DNA of 33,249 nucleotides from Oscillatoriales cyanobacterium (GCA_004292955.1 RDXX01000083.1:1-33249); one strand, 5' to 3'; shown: positions 22,454-31,452, numbered from the stretch's first letter. The notes: generated by a model not told the origin, from the letters alone. Translations and numbers: made by a program.

Positions 22454-23977
22454 ATGCAGGAGAGTTCTTGGCCGGAAAACGACACTCGCAGCGAGCTTAA
22501 GTTGGACATCCCCGATCTAGCTCAAGAAGAGCTCAAGAGTTTGACCTCGAACTCCAAGCTCGGCAAAATATTTGGCATCCCAGACATTGGCGACAGGGTG
22601 TTTGACGCGGAAACTTCATCAGAGCTCCCGGTGGCGGTGTCTGTGCCGGGATCTCCCTCTTTTCCTCAAAATCTGTACCGGGGACGGCGGGGAAAAGCCG
22701 CCGCGTTGCTGACTGCGATTTGGGGTGGCACGATCGCCCTACACTTGATTTCTTGGGGTGCGTGGGTAGTGTGGGGTTTGACGGGACTGCTGTGGATGCA
22801 AGCATTTCGAGTGTTGTTTGCCCATCCCAAGCCCGCACTGCCGCCTCTGGCCGATGAAAATCGAGAGGATTGGCCCTACGTGTCGCTGCTGGTGGCAGCG
22901 AAAAATGAGGAAGCGGTGATTGCCCGATTCGTACAATCAATCTGCAATCTAGATTACCCGATCGACCGTTACGAAGTTTGGGCGATCGACGATCGCAGCA
23001 GCGACGGCACGGCGCTAGTATTGGAACAGCTAACCAAACAGTACCCGCAGCTCAAAGTATTTAGCAGAGGAGCAAATGCCAGCGGTGGCAAGTCGGGAGC
23101 CCTGAATGAAGTTTTGCCGCTGACTCGCGGGGAATTTGTGGGAATATTTGACGCCGACGCGACGGTAACGCCGGATTTGCTGCGCCGGGTGCTGCCGGTG
23201 TTCGAGAGACAAAAGGTAGGGGCGGTGCAAGTCAGAAAGGCGATCGCCAATGCAGCAGTAAATGTGTGGACTCGCGGCCAAGAAGCAGAAATGGCTCTCG
23301 ACAGTTTTTTCCAGCAGCAACGGATTGCGATCGGCGGCATTGGAGAATTGCGCGGTAACGGCCAATTCATGCGCCGCACTGCCTTAGAAAGCTGTGGCGG
23401 CTGGAACGAGGAAACCATTACCGACGACCTGGATTTGACCGTGAGGCTCCACCTAGACCAGTGGGACATTGAATTTCTGGCTTTCCCAGCCGTGTCAGAA
23501 GAAGGAGTTACCAACGCTCGCGCCCTGTGGCACCAGCGCAATCGGTGGGCAGAAGGTGGCTATCAGCGTTATCTTGACTACTGGCAGCTAATTTTGCGGA
23601 ACCGGATGGGAACTGGGAAAACTTGGGATTTATTTGGATTTTGGGTATCTCAATATTTCTTGCCGACAGTAGCGCTGCCTGACTTTTTGATGTCAATTGC
23701 GCTGCGCCGGATGCCGATCGCCAGTCCGATAACTGTAATGACTCTTACCTTGTCAGTGGTGGGAATGTTTGTCGGTTTGCGCCGCACTCGCAAAGAGACT
23801 AAATTTGACATTAAAAGAGTTTTTGTCACCTTGCTGCAAACGCTGCGGGGTACTGTGTATATGTTGCACTGGCTGCTGGTAGGGATTGTGACGGCTCGGA
23901 TTTCGGTGCGTCCCAAGCGGCTGAAATGGGTTAAAACTGTTCATCAAGGCACTGCTAAGTTGACAGTTGACAGTTGA
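22454..23977 (+). CDS. mgdA: Beta-monoglucosyldiacylglycerol synthase (GT2)
   Basis: A 507-residue processive-type family 2 glycosyltransferase that moves glucose from UDP-glucose to diacylglycerol, the first step of galactolipid synthesis for thylakoids in cyanobacteria. Two membrane helices (84-105, 107-123) precede the catalytic domain: KNEEAVI at 150, Asp179-Asp180, FDADA at 232-236, ELRGNGQFMRR, TDDLDL at 323-328 and QRNRW at 361-365. Further membrane segments follow, and the C-terminus has the family end RPKRLKWVKTVH. The N-terminal 75 residues are longer than I recall for the family. The last residues (LTVDS) and stop are encoded by a repeat array. Confidence 0.9.
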   Translation: MQESSWPENDTRSELKLDIPDLAQEELKSLTSNSKLGKIFGIPDIGDRVFDAETSSELPVAVSVPGSPSFPQNLYRGRRGKAAALLTAIWGGTIALHLISWGAWVVWGLTGLLWMQAFRVLFAHPKPALPPLADENREDWPYVSLLVAAKNEEAVIARFVQSICNLDYPIDRYEVWAIDDRSSDGTALVLEQLTKQYPQLKVFSRGANASGGKSGALNEVLPLTRGEFVGIFDADATVTPDLLRRVLPVFERQKVGAVQVRKAIANAAVNVWTRGQEAEMALDSFFQQQRIAIGGIGELRGNGQFMRRTALESCGGWNEETITDDLDLTVRLHLDQWDIEFLAFPAVSEEGVTNARALWHQRNRWAEGGYQRYLDYWQLILRNRMGTGKTWDLFGFWVSQYFLPTVALPDFLMSIALRRMPIASPITVMTLTLSVVGMFVGLRRTRKETKFDIKRVFVTLLQTLRGTVYMLHWLLVGIVTARISVRPKRLKWVKTVHQGTAKLTVDS

Positions 23978-24045
23978 CAGTTGGCAGTTGAAAGTTGACA
24001 GTTGGCAGTTGAAAGTTGAAAGTTGAAAGTTGACAGTTGACAGAA
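23957..24045. repeat. gttgaca/gttgaaa tandem array overlapping mgdA end
   Basis: Repeated gttgaca, gttggca and gttgaaa units. The first three units lie within the mgdA reading frame and supply its last five codons and the TGA stop. The rest is non-coding. This is the same heptamer class as the gtcaact arrays elsewhere, read on the other strand. Confidence 0.92.
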
Positions 24046-24355
24046 GGAAGAAGTCATTAGTCATTATTTATTGGGAAGGAGTCATTAGTTATTGGGAAGG
24101 AGTTATTAGTTATTGAGGAAAAGGGATAAAATACACATGACAAGCTTAAAAGCAAGTCGTATTTGATGCTTGATTAGATTAATTTACTTGTAATCAATTG
24201 ATAATTAGCTCCCAGAAATATCTGGAAACAGTATTGCCAAAACTCCGAAGAAAAAACAACTACTAACCATCTCCCTACTCTGTCCCGCCCAAGCTAGTCA
24301 AATCTTGCAATTGTCGATCGCAAAACAAAAAGTACAAAATAGCGTAATAAGTGAT
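24046..24355. other. Gene-free spacer with 21-bp direct repeats
   Basis: Units of gggaaggagtcattagttat recur at about 24074-24115, after a ttagtcattatttatt lead-in. The remaining sequence up to 24355 shows no gene or clear promoter. Confidence 0.5.
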
Positions 24356-24435
24356 ATAGCCTTTCTCAAAAAGATGAGGTATAATTGACAGCTTATAAAC
24401 CACCCAGACGTATAGGGCCTTCTTCCCAACAACGT
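24356..24435. mobile_element. Truncated copy of the 14031 MITE family
   Basis: Positions 24356-24381 match one terminal repeat of the element at 14031-14136. The interior continues in inverse orientation (tatagggcc.ttcttcccaacaacgt) and then stops matching at about 24435, where the other end is missing. It lies about 200 bases before sucC. Confidence 0.75.
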
Positions 24436-24636
24436 CCGCGAATCTTTCTGGTAACAAGTGATATGCCAGGAATACTACATAAGTAATCGGCAATATACAA
24501 AGTTGAGAATCAAAAGAGATAAAAACCATAACTTTTAATTTTTAACTTGACATAAAGCCAATTATTATCTATTAATAATGAATTGCCAAAAACGACGAAT
24601 TGCTTGTTGCCAAATACCCGTCACCCGTTATTAAAA

Positions 24637-25866
24637 ATGGATTTGTTAGAGTACCAAGCCAAATCTTTATTTCGTCAGATGGCAATTCCGATTTTGCCGT
24701 CGCAGCGGATTGACAAACCCGCCGACCTCAAAGGGCTGAAAATTCCTTACCCAGTTGTACTGAAGTCGCAAGTGCGGGCTGGGGGACGAGGCCGGGCGGG
24801 TGGCATTAAATTTGTGGAAAATACGATCGACGCAGTTGCTGCGGCTCAAACAATTTTTAATTTGCCGATCGAGGATGAATATCCGCAAGTCCTGTTAGCA
24901 GAAGCAAAGTACAACGCTGACCAAGAATTGTACTTAGCCGTACTCCTAGACCCGATCGCCCGCCGCCCGGTACTTCTGGGCTCCAGACAAGGAGGTATGG
25001 ATGTCGAAGGGTCGATCGACCAAATGCAGCAAGTTGCCGTAGATCAGGAATTTTCGCCTTTCTACGCGAGGCGTCTGATGCTGAAAATGGGATTGCAAGG
25101 AGATTTGATTCAATCGGTGAGTACAATTGTCGAGAAAATGTATCGGCTGTTTGTCCAAAAGGATTTAGATTTAGTAGAAATCAATCCTCTCGGCATCAGT
25201 CCAACAGGAGAGTTAATGGCTTTAGACGGTAAAGTCAGCGCCAACGACGATGCCTTGGGGCGGCATCCAGACTTGGTAATACTCTCGGGTAAAAAGCTCT
25301 TCAGCGGGTTGGGAGGGGACAGCAGAAATGCCTATGGGGGCGATCGCCGGAATTCCAACTCAAAGTCGCAGCAGTCGCCGGATCAGTTTGACTCCAAACC
25401 TCAATCCCCAATCTCGAATTCCGCATCTCTGGAATTAGTGGAACTAGACGGGAATGTCGGGATTTTGTGCAACGGAGTGGGCCTGACAATGGCAACTCTG
25501 GATGCTGTAGCTCACCAACGAGGAAAACCGGCTAATTTTGTCAACCTGGGTTCTTTAGATCGTTACGATGCAGTAAATGCCCTGCGCGATCGCACCGAGT
25601 TGGGTCTGGAGTTGGTCGCTCAGGATAAAAGCGTTAAGGTGATACTTGTAAATATTTTGGACAGTGCTTCCAAGAGCGAGGAAATCATCACCGCCATAGC
25701 GGGCTATTTGGAACGAAAAGCTCGCGCCAACCGGCACATTCAAGTTGTGCTGCGCCTGGTAGAGATCGATGCTGATGCTGTTAAAAAGCGTTTCGGACAG
25801 TTGCCCGTGCAGCTAGCTAGCACTTTAGATGAAGCTGCGGCTCAAGCTGTATCATCTGCCAAGTAG
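24637..25866 (+). CDS. sucC: Succinyl-CoA synthetase beta-like subunit, diverged
   Basis: A 409-residue ATP-grasp subunit from the ATG at 24637 (MDLLEYQAKSLFRQM); a longer in-frame start at 24583 adds residues foreign to the family. Recognisable blocks are QVRAGGRGRAGGIKF, VEINPLGI (179-186), ALDGKVSAND and LCNGVGLTMATLDAV. Two features are odd. Residues about 226-265 are a polar, low-complexity insertion (Ser/Asn/Gln/Pro). And the substrate loop NIFGGIV of typical SucC reads NILDSAS (339-345), with SLDR in place of the nearby GGGA. It probably still makes a CoA ligase with SucD, but the substrate may differ from succinate. sucD starts 84 bases later. Confidence 0.85.
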   Translation: MDLLEYQAKSLFRQMAIPILPSQRIDKPADLKGLKIPYPVVLKSQVRAGGRGRAGGIKFVENTIDAVAAAQTIFNLPIEDEYPQVLLAEAKYNADQELYLAVLLDPIARRPVLLGSRQGGMDVEGSIDQMQQVAVDQEFSPFYARRLMLKMGLQGDLIQSVSTIVEKMYRLFVQKDLDLVEINPLGISPTGELMALDGKVSANDDALGRHPDLVILSGKKLFSGLGGDSRNAYGGDRRNSNSKSQQSPDQFDSKPQSPISNSASLELVELDGNVGILCNGVGLTMATLDAVAHQRGKPANFVNLGSLDRYDAVNALRDRTELGLELVAQDKSVKVILVNILDSASKSEEIITAIAGYLERKARANRHIQVVLRLVEIDADAVKKRFGQLPVQLASTLDEAAAQAVSSAK

Positions 25867-25950
25867 CGACAGTCGATCGGCAAAACGAGAACTCTGGACA
25901 ACATATGAAAGCCTTCTGCTTTTGAAAGATCGAGTTTTAACTAGGAAAAA

Positions 25951-26847
25951 ATGAATTTAACTCCTGAAAGCAAAGTCCTAGTACAGGGCATTACAGAATC
26001 TCCCGCCTCAACGCGCGCCGCCCTGATGATGAAGGCATACGGCACTAATGTAGTCGCCGGTGTCAGTCCCGGTAGGGGAGGGCAGGAGTTGGAGGGAATT
26101 CCTATTTTTGATTTGGTAGAAGAAGCTGTGGCGGCAGTGGGTCATGTTGACACTACGGTAATTTTGGTAGAGGCTTACTGGGTGCTGGATGCGGCTCTAG
26201 AAGCGATCGCCGCCGGAATTAGGCAAATCGCGATCGTCACTGAGGGAGTGCCTCCTCTGGATATGGTGCGCTTAGTCAGAAAGGCAGAGGCCACAGAAAC
26301 TTTAGTGATCGGGCCCAACAGTCCGGGGATTATTGTCCCTGACAAACTGCTGCTGGGAACTCACCCCAAGGAATTCTACACTCCGGGTTCGATCGGGGTA
26401 ATCAGCCGCAGCAGCACTTTGACTTACGAAGTTGCTCTCGAACTGACTGAGGCAGGTTTGGGACAGTCGATGGCGGTTTGTATTGGCTGCGACGCGATTG
26501 TGGGTTCTTCTTTTATGCAGTGGCTGCAACTTTTGGACGAAGATGACAGTACGGAGGCGATGGTTTTAATTGGGGAAGTTGGCGGTTGGAGCGAACAAGC
26601 TGCTGCTTCTTACATCGCTTCGGCGATCGACAAACCTGTGGTTGCTTATTTGGCAGGCCGCTACGTTCCCAAGGGCCCGTCCTTGGGCCATGCCGGCATC
26701 CTGATCAGTTCTCGGGCTGCTGCCCAGAAAGCCTTTGGTGTTACGGTAGAGAACAAAATGGCTGCCTTTGAAGAGGCGGAAATACCCGTAGCTGCTCGGC
26801 CTTCGGAGGTTCCCAAGTTGCTCAAGAAGTTGCTCAAGAAAAATTAA
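25951..26847 (+). CDS. sucD: Succinyl-CoA synthetase alpha-like subunit
   Basis: A 298-residue CoA-binding subunit. The phosphorylated catalytic His is His247 in SLGHAGIL, matching the position in E. coli SucD. Other blocks are AYGTNVVAGVSPGRGGQ, VTEGVPPLDM, GPNSPGIIVP, SRSSTLTYE and LIGEVGG. Departures from the textbook form are the CoA loop GITESPAS (13-20) where GFTGSQGT is usual, and SRSSTL for SRSGTL. The gene follows sucC and is probably co-transcribed. Whether these changes are general in cyanobacteria needs an alignment; the overall family is clear. Confidence 0.88.
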   Translation: MNLTPESKVLVQGITESPASTRAALMMKAYGTNVVAGVSPGRGGQELEGIPIFDLVEEAVAAVGHVDTTVILVEAYWVLDAALEAIAAGIRQIAIVTEGVPPLDMVRLVRKAEATETLVIGPNSPGIIVPDKLLLGTHPKEFYTPGSIGVISRSSTLTYEVALELTEAGLGQSMAVCIGCDAIVGSSFMQWLQLLDEDDSTEAMVLIGEVGGWSEQAAASYIASAIDKPVVAYLAGRYVPKGPSLGHAGILISSRAAAQKAFGVTVENKMAAFEEAEIPVAARPSEVPKLLKKLLKKN

Positions 26848-26953
26848 TTGCTTCTTGGTTTGTAGTAAGGACTTTAGTCCGCGTTTTTTGGTTTGTAGTA
26901 AGGACTTTAGTCCGCGCTTCTTAGTTTGATCGTTCGGAGTTTAGTCCGCGCTT
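26848..26953. repeat. Tandem ggactttagtcc palindrome repeats
   Basis: Two copies of gtttgtagtaaggactttag followed by tccgcg (26858-26882 and 26891-26915), then a variant with cgttcggagtttagtccgcg. The core ggactttagtcc is palindromic. Inverse and variant copies lie at 27242-27305, bracketing the MITE cluster. Confidence 0.85.
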
Positions 26954-27242
26954 CTTAGGAACGACAATTTAATAACTTACACAAGTTTGTGGGATGGGCG
27001 TCCCGCCCGTCTTTTCGGGACGGGCGGGACGCCCATCCCACAAGAACAATAAAAACTGTAAGTTTTTCGGGACGGGCGGGACGCCCATCCCACAAGAACA
27101 ATAAAAACTGTAAGTTATACCAATTTAAAAAAAGAATGCAACAGTATTCTTGTCCCCCCCGCAAAGCAGCGGGGGGGCTAGGGGGGGTCGAAGAGTGTTG
27201 CACAATTTTAGATAAATGGTATTATTTAATTTTCATTCCTTA
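26954..27242. mobile_element. MITE-like element A, copy 3, interrupted by element B
   Basis: The left end (26954-26980) and right end (27222-27242) match the terminal repeats of the element at 20859. The interior hairpin (gggcgtcccgcccgt with its inverse) is followed by a tandem duplication of a segment of about 50 bp containing gggcgggacgcccatcccac (27015-27064 and 27066-27114). The right terminal repeat is split by element B. Confidence 0.83.
27118..27221. mobile_element. MITE-like element B nested in element A
   Basis: The element is 104 bp with ends TACCA/TGGTA inside imperfect inverted repeats of about 32 bp (left with gaatgcaacagtattc, right inverse with gtgcaacactcttc). The interior is a cccccccgc...gcggggggg hairpin. 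It is flanked by TTA on both sides (27115-27117 and 27222-27224), which looks like a target-site duplication: joining the flanks restores the unbroken end of element A. Confidence 0.8.
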
Positions 27243-27326
27243 GTTTGATCGTTCGGACTTTAGTCCGCCAAAAAAGTCTGAGGACTTTAGTCCTCACTAC
27301 AAACCTGTGCGATCGAACTTTCAGTG

Positions 27327-27902
27327 CTATTTTGTCTGAGTTGTGCCCTTTGTCTCGCCCTTGGAATCTTGCAGTAGGGTGCCCATATTTCCAGCCAAAC
27401 CCTGAATTTTCCCAACAGTCGCAGCAATGCTGGCAACATCTACGTAAACCTCCGGGAGAGGATACTTTTTCAAGATTTCCAACAGCGACACCTTACCATC
27501 GTCGCCGGCTGCCAGAATCAGCGCAGCCCGCATGGCTTTGCCACCTTCTGTGCGGCGCTGAGTCCGAATAGCTTGACCAATTTCATCAGTAATTTTTTCG
27601 CCTGGGGTGCTGTAAACTATCCGGGCGAGATTAGCTGGCTTTAAACCGATTTGTAAACCGATCAACCCCTGCAATGTTTTTGGATCCATTTTGGAGAACC
27701 CGATAATTTGTTTGAGGGTTGGCGTCGTCGTGCCATCTTTAGCAAAGTCTTCTAAGTCGCTGATATTGACGGCTTGGCGGATCGGGCCAAATGTCAGGAC
27801 AACTTTTTCGGCCCCGAATGCTCTACTGCTGCTAGATAATATGCTCGCGCTTGCTCCTACAACTAGGGCAATGCCGATCGATACCAATTTGTTTAACTTC
27901 AT
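27327..27902 (-). CDS. Secreted DUF1400-domain protein
   Basis: A 191-residue protein with an N-terminal signal sequence (about 1-30, ending SSRAFGA before EKV). The rest matches the cyanobacterial DUF1400 pattern: VVLTFGPIRQAVNISDLEDF, then LIGLQIGLKPANLARIVYST, PGEKITDEIGQAIRTQ, and AMRAALILAAGDDGKVSLLE. In many cyanobacteria this domain precedes an alpha/beta hydrolase; here it stands alone with a short Gly/Thr/Lys tail, so any catalytic half is missing or encoded elsewhere. It should act in the periplasm or lumen. Function unknown. Confidence 0.85.
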   Translation of the reverse strand: MKLNKLVSIGIALVVGASASILSSSSRAFGAEKVVLTFGPIRQAVNISDLEDFAKDGTTTPTLKQIIGFSKMDPKTLQGLIGLQIGLKPANLARIVYSTPGEKITDEIGQAIRTQRRTEGGKAMRAALILAAGDDGKVSLLEILKKYPLPEVYVDVASIAATVGKIQGLAGNMGTLLQDSKGETKGTTQTK

Positions 27903-28163
27903 ATCCAGTTTCTGCGATCGATTTGAGCGATCGATTAAAATTATGCTTTCGAGATTTGTACATTATAGATGCAGCAGTTATATTCTACAAGGTCGCGAGT
28001 GTAAGTTTTGCCCGCCTCGCACCCAGCATCTTGACCCCAATTTTTCCGCATTTAGGACGTTAAGAATAAGTAACCACATCTACCGCAATATTTTTTCTGA
28101 TATACATTTTGCCTTCTACCTGTGAGTGCCTTCTGCCTTCTACATAAGTGCCTTTTATCAGTT

Positions 28164-29828
28164 ATGTTTAAAACCAAGCGCAAATCTAAGAAGTCCAAAC
28201 AAAAGCCCAGCGAAAAAACAACAACGTCCAGCAAAAAAGAAATAGCGGCACAAAAACGCAAAACTTCACAAAAGCGCAATGAATTAGCGCAGGCGATCGT
28301 CATAAGCTGCTTAATCAGTGTTGCTGTCAGCATCATCCTGTTGTTCGTGGTTCGCGCTAAGATTGCTATTGCCGGAGGCGCCGCCATAGCCATTTTGCTA
28401 CTTTCCTACAAATACCCCCGTCCAGCTTTCTGGGCTTTTTTTATTTACCTGCCTTTAAGCGGTACAGTTACCTACGCAATTGGTGGCGGGAATGCTGCAT
28501 TTCAAGTAGCCAAAGACGCCTTCTACATACCAGCCCTCATCGCCCTCATTCAAAGCTGCAAAAAGAAACAGTTGCCTCTGTTCATTCCCAAACAAATGCT
28601 TTCTACCTTCAGCATCCTGTTGATGATGGCAATGCTGACTTTAATTTTTGTCAACGGGGAGATGCAGCTAAACCCGATGAAGGGTGACAAACCAATTCTA
28701 CAAGGAATTCTCGGCTTAAAAGTATTGATAGGTTACATACCGCTGATTGCTTGTACCTATTATCTGCTCCGCACTAAGAAGGATTTGGTGTTTTTTGGTA
28801 GAATGCACGTAGTTTTGGCGATCGTTTGCTGCATTCTCGGTTTGATTCAGTACCTCTTGCTGCAAAGCGGAAAATGTGCGGGTACCCGAGGCATGATTGG
28901 AGAAGAATTATATAAAGCAACTCTGCAAGCTAGATGTTTTGTCGGCGGTTCTTTGGTATTCAGTCCAGAAGTCAAGTTTATCCGCTTGCCGGGAACATTT
29001 GTCGCACCTTGGCAGTGGGCGTGGTTTCTAATTTCTAATGCTTTTTTAACCTTTGCCTCTGCCTTTTGCGATCCTTCATTCTGGTGGAGAGTTATCAGTT
29101 TATTTGGCATGGCCTTAGTATTTGCAAATGCAGTTATTTCGGGTCAAAGAGCTGCGTTAGTTATGGTTCCAGTTGCCACAGCCATCCTGCTAATTCTTAC
29201 AGGTCAATTAGTTAACTTAAAACGATTTATTCCCATCGGTGCAGGACTGGCAATTCTGCTCTTTGTCGGTGCAGCAATTAACCCAGGAATAATCGAACAG
29301 CGGTGGGATAGTTTTGTTAACCGCTGGAACGCTGCACCGCCCCAACAGTTTATTTTTAATCAGTTCGAGCAGAGCAACAATTTTATCATTGACAGACCTC
29401 TTGGTAGAGGTGTGGGACGAGCGACTAATTCAACGCGGATCTTTGGTGCTACACAGCTAATTGAAACTTTCCAACCTAAGTTGATGTACGAACTCGGTTA
29501 TCCGGGAATGATTGCTGTTCAAATCATGCTTTTACACTTGGCTTTTCTAACTTTTAGAGCTTACCGTTCTGTCAAGGACAAAAGTTTGCGGAGTTACGGA
29601 GCTAGTTTTTGGGTGTTTGTGGGATTTATTAGCATCTATCCTCAATACTATCCGCTGGATGTAGATCCAGTGTGTGTGTATTACTGGGTTTTGGCTGGGG
29701 CGATTTTAAAGTTGCCCAAAATTGACAAACAGGTGCAGGATGAGAAACACCAGGAACTTGAGGGACATGAATTGGAAGTTCACCAGCAATTTAAGGAGAA
29801 AAAGATTATTGCATCGGCTCCAATTTGA
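28164..29828 (+). CDS. hpsL: HpsL-like hormogonium polysaccharide membrane protein
   Basis: A 554-residue integral membrane protein from the ATG at 28164 (MFKTKRKSKKSK). A Lys-rich cytoplasmic head of about 45 residues is followed by about ten to twelve hydrophobic helices, as in O-antigen ligase/polymerase (Wzy/WaaL-like) proteins. The large loop (about 250-290, with Cys residues) and the segment RPLGRGVGRATNSTRIFG near residue 420 fit that superfamily. The overall pattern matches HpsL, which is linked to the hormogonium polysaccharide needed for gliding motility in filamentous cyanobacteria. The superfamily is secure; the HpsL assignment is from memory. It lies alone between repeat-rich spacers. 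Confidence 0.75.
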   Translation: MFKTKRKSKKSKQKPSEKTTTSSKKEIAAQKRKTSQKRNELAQAIVISCLISVAVSIILLFVVRAKIAIAGGAAIAILLLSYKYPRPAFWAFFIYLPLSGTVTYAIGGGNAAFQVAKDAFYIPALIALIQSCKKKQLPLFIPKQMLSTFSILLMMAMLTLIFVNGEMQLNPMKGDKPILQGILGLKVLIGYIPLIACTYYLLRTKKDLVFFGRMHVVLAIVCCILGLIQYLLLQSGKCAGTRGMIGEELYKATLQARCFVGGSLVFSPEVKFIRLPGTFVAPWQWAWFLISNAFLTFASAFCDPSFWWRVISLFGMALVFANAVISGQRAALVMVPVATAILLILTGQLVNLKRFIPIGAGLAILLFVGAAINPGIIEQRWDSFVNRWNAAPPQQFIFNQFEQSNNFIIDRPLGRGVGRATNSTRIFGATQLIETFQPKLMYELGYPGMIAVQIMLLHLAFLTFRAYRSVKDKSLRSYGASFWVFVGFISIYPQYYPLDVDPVCVYYWVLAGAILKLPKIDKQVQDEKHQELEGHELEVHQQFKEKKIIASAPI

Positions 29829-29832
29829 CAAA

Positions 29833-30114
29833 AAAGGTACGTTGTTGCGCTTTAGCGCTCTTTTCGAGAATTAACAAGAGCGCTGAAGCGCAACTACATA
29901 CCTAAGAATTAACCCCAATGTTATGCAAAGGTACGTTGTTGCGCTTGGGCGCTCTTTTCGAGAATTAACAAGAGCGCTGAAGCGCAACTACATACCTAAG
30001 AATTAACCCTAATCTTATGCAAAGGTACGTTGTTGCGCTTCAGCGCTATTTTCGAGAATTAACAAGAGCGCTGAAGCGCAACTACATACCTAAGAATTAA
30101 CCCCAATGTTATGC
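29833..30114. repeat. Three tandem 94-bp palindromic units
   Basis: Units at 29833-29926, 29927-30020 and 30021-30114 are each exactly 94 bp and nearly identical. Each contains an imperfect palindrome in which gttgcgcttnagcgct pairs with agcgctgaagcgcaac around the loop cgagaattaac. The first copies differ in the stem at a few bases (tttagc, ttgggc, ttcagc). The array starts 5 bases after hpsL. Confidence 0.93.
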
Positions 30115-30180
30115 GACTTGTGTAAGTCCAGAAAAATTTGTAGTGTTGTAGTTTCAACGGACATGATATAAATTGTAATT

Positions 30181-31452
30181 TTACTGTGGTTTCCAAACAG
30201 GACTCCCAGCATTTAAATCCTTGTCGCTGGTCAATTTATTTAATCCCGAACCGTCGCGATTAATTACATACAAATTACTTTTGTTACCTGTATTCTCATT
30301 CAAAGTAAAAGCAATTTGCTGACTGTCATAAGACCAAGCTAATTCAGAAATTCCAGACATTCCTAGGCGGGGAGCTAGTTGATTTAGCTGGGAAGTTTCC
30401 GCATTTATTGTGTATAATTTTTGCTGGTTGAAGTCTCCGCCAGTGAAGGCGATAAGTTTGCCATCGGGCGACCAGGAAAGTGCATCGTAGTTTTGGGGTT
30501 TTTGGGTGAGATTTTTGGCGGTTCCGCTGTTAATGTCGATCGCCCAAATATCCTGCTTTTCCCCGCTCAAATCGCCCGCTTTCCCGTGATAGTAAGCAAT
30601 CCGGCTGCTGTCGGGCGACCAAAATAGCTTGACGTTGTAGACTTGATGTTGCGGGTTGTTGGTCAAATTTTTGAGGTTTGTGCCGTCGGCATTAATCGTG
30701 TAAACTTGCTGTTGGGGATAGGTACCGGAGAAAAAAGCGATTTTTGTGCGATCGGGCGACCAGACAAGTTCGCTACCGCCGGATATATACTCGCCGGGAC
30801 TTTTGGTTAATTTAGTCATGCCCGAACCGTCGGCATTCATTTTATAAATATTTTTATCCTTAACAAAGGCTACCTGTTCACCATCAGGAGAAAGATAGAA
30901 TTCTGATGAAATTTCTGTTTTAGCCGGTTGTCCTCCTACTTCCCAATTGCGAACTAATTTAGTTCCTTTAATACCCGAAGTATCGCTAGTATAAAGTGAT
31001 TGACTGCCGGGAGAATCCGAGGTAAAACCATCGCAGGAACGGGCAAAAACAAGTTTTTGGCTGTTGGAAAACCAAGCTATTGCAAAATTAGCTGCTTTGC
31101 AAGACTCCCCAGCAAACTGTTTCGTTAACCCGGAACCGTCAGCGTTGACTGTATAAATGTCCGTGTCTGTGCCAACGAAAGCCAGTCGATCGCCCTTGGG
31201 CGACCAAACTACGGTATAGCTAACATCTATATTGGGTGCAAGTTCGCGGCGGGCTAAACTGGTAGCGTTGACGGTAAATAAACTGTTTCTCACCTCGCTC
31301 TCGCGCTGTTGGAGAGCTGTAAACGCCAGTATGCTTGGGGATTTTTGGGCTGCGGTTGTCGGAGGGCTTTGCAGGCTCGAAAACAGGGCGAGAGCGAGTG
31401 TTAGGGCGATAAGGGCGATCGACCAAAACCTCCATAATTTATGCAAACGCAT
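30181..31452 (-). CDS. PD40/TolB-like beta-propeller protein
   Basis: A 423-residue protein using the ATG at 31452 (MRLHKLWRFW); the longer frame from 31521 runs into repeat-derived sequence. The N-terminus is a signal or anchor (about 7-30, IALIALTLALALFSSL), so the protein is extracytoplasmic. The rest is a series of PD40 (WD40-like) beta-propeller units, each with a version of WSPDGKLIAF (WSPKGDRLAF, LSPDGEQVAF, WSPDRTKIAF, WSPDSSRIAY) followed by IYTVNADGSGLTKL-type strands. This is like the TolB propeller without its N-terminal domain. Such proteins bind partner proteins; no Tol genes are adjacent. The function is unknown. Confidence 0.88.
   Translation of the reverse strand: MRLHKLWRFWSIALIALTLALALFSSLQSPPTTAAQKSPSILAFTALQQRESEVRNSLFTVNATSLARRELAPNIDVSYTVVWSPKGDRLAFVGTDTDIYTVNADGSGLTKQFAGESCKAANFAIAWFSNSQKLVFARSCDGFTSDSPGSQSLYTSDTSGIKGTKLVRNWEVGGQPAKTEISSEFYLSPDGEQVAFVKDKNIYKMNADGSGMTKLTKSPGEYISGGSELVWSPDRTKIAFFSGTYPQQQVYTINADGTNLKNLTNNPQHQVYNVKLFWSPDSSRIAYYHGKAGDLSGEKQDIWAIDINSGTAKNLTQKPQNYDALSWSPDGKLIAFTGGDFNQQKLYTINAETSQLNQLAPRLGMSGISELAWSYDSQQIAFTLNENTGNKSNLYVINRDGSGLNKLTSDKDLNAGSPVWKPQ

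Noticed and set aside
22969..23541. 190-residue minus-strand frame
   Set aside because: Lies antisense to the catalytic part of the glycosyltransferase; composition is Ser/Arg-rich as expected for a shadow.
29833..30114. CRISPR array
   Set aside because: The units are 94 bp and contiguous with no unique spacers; it is a tandem duplication, not repeat-spacer structure.
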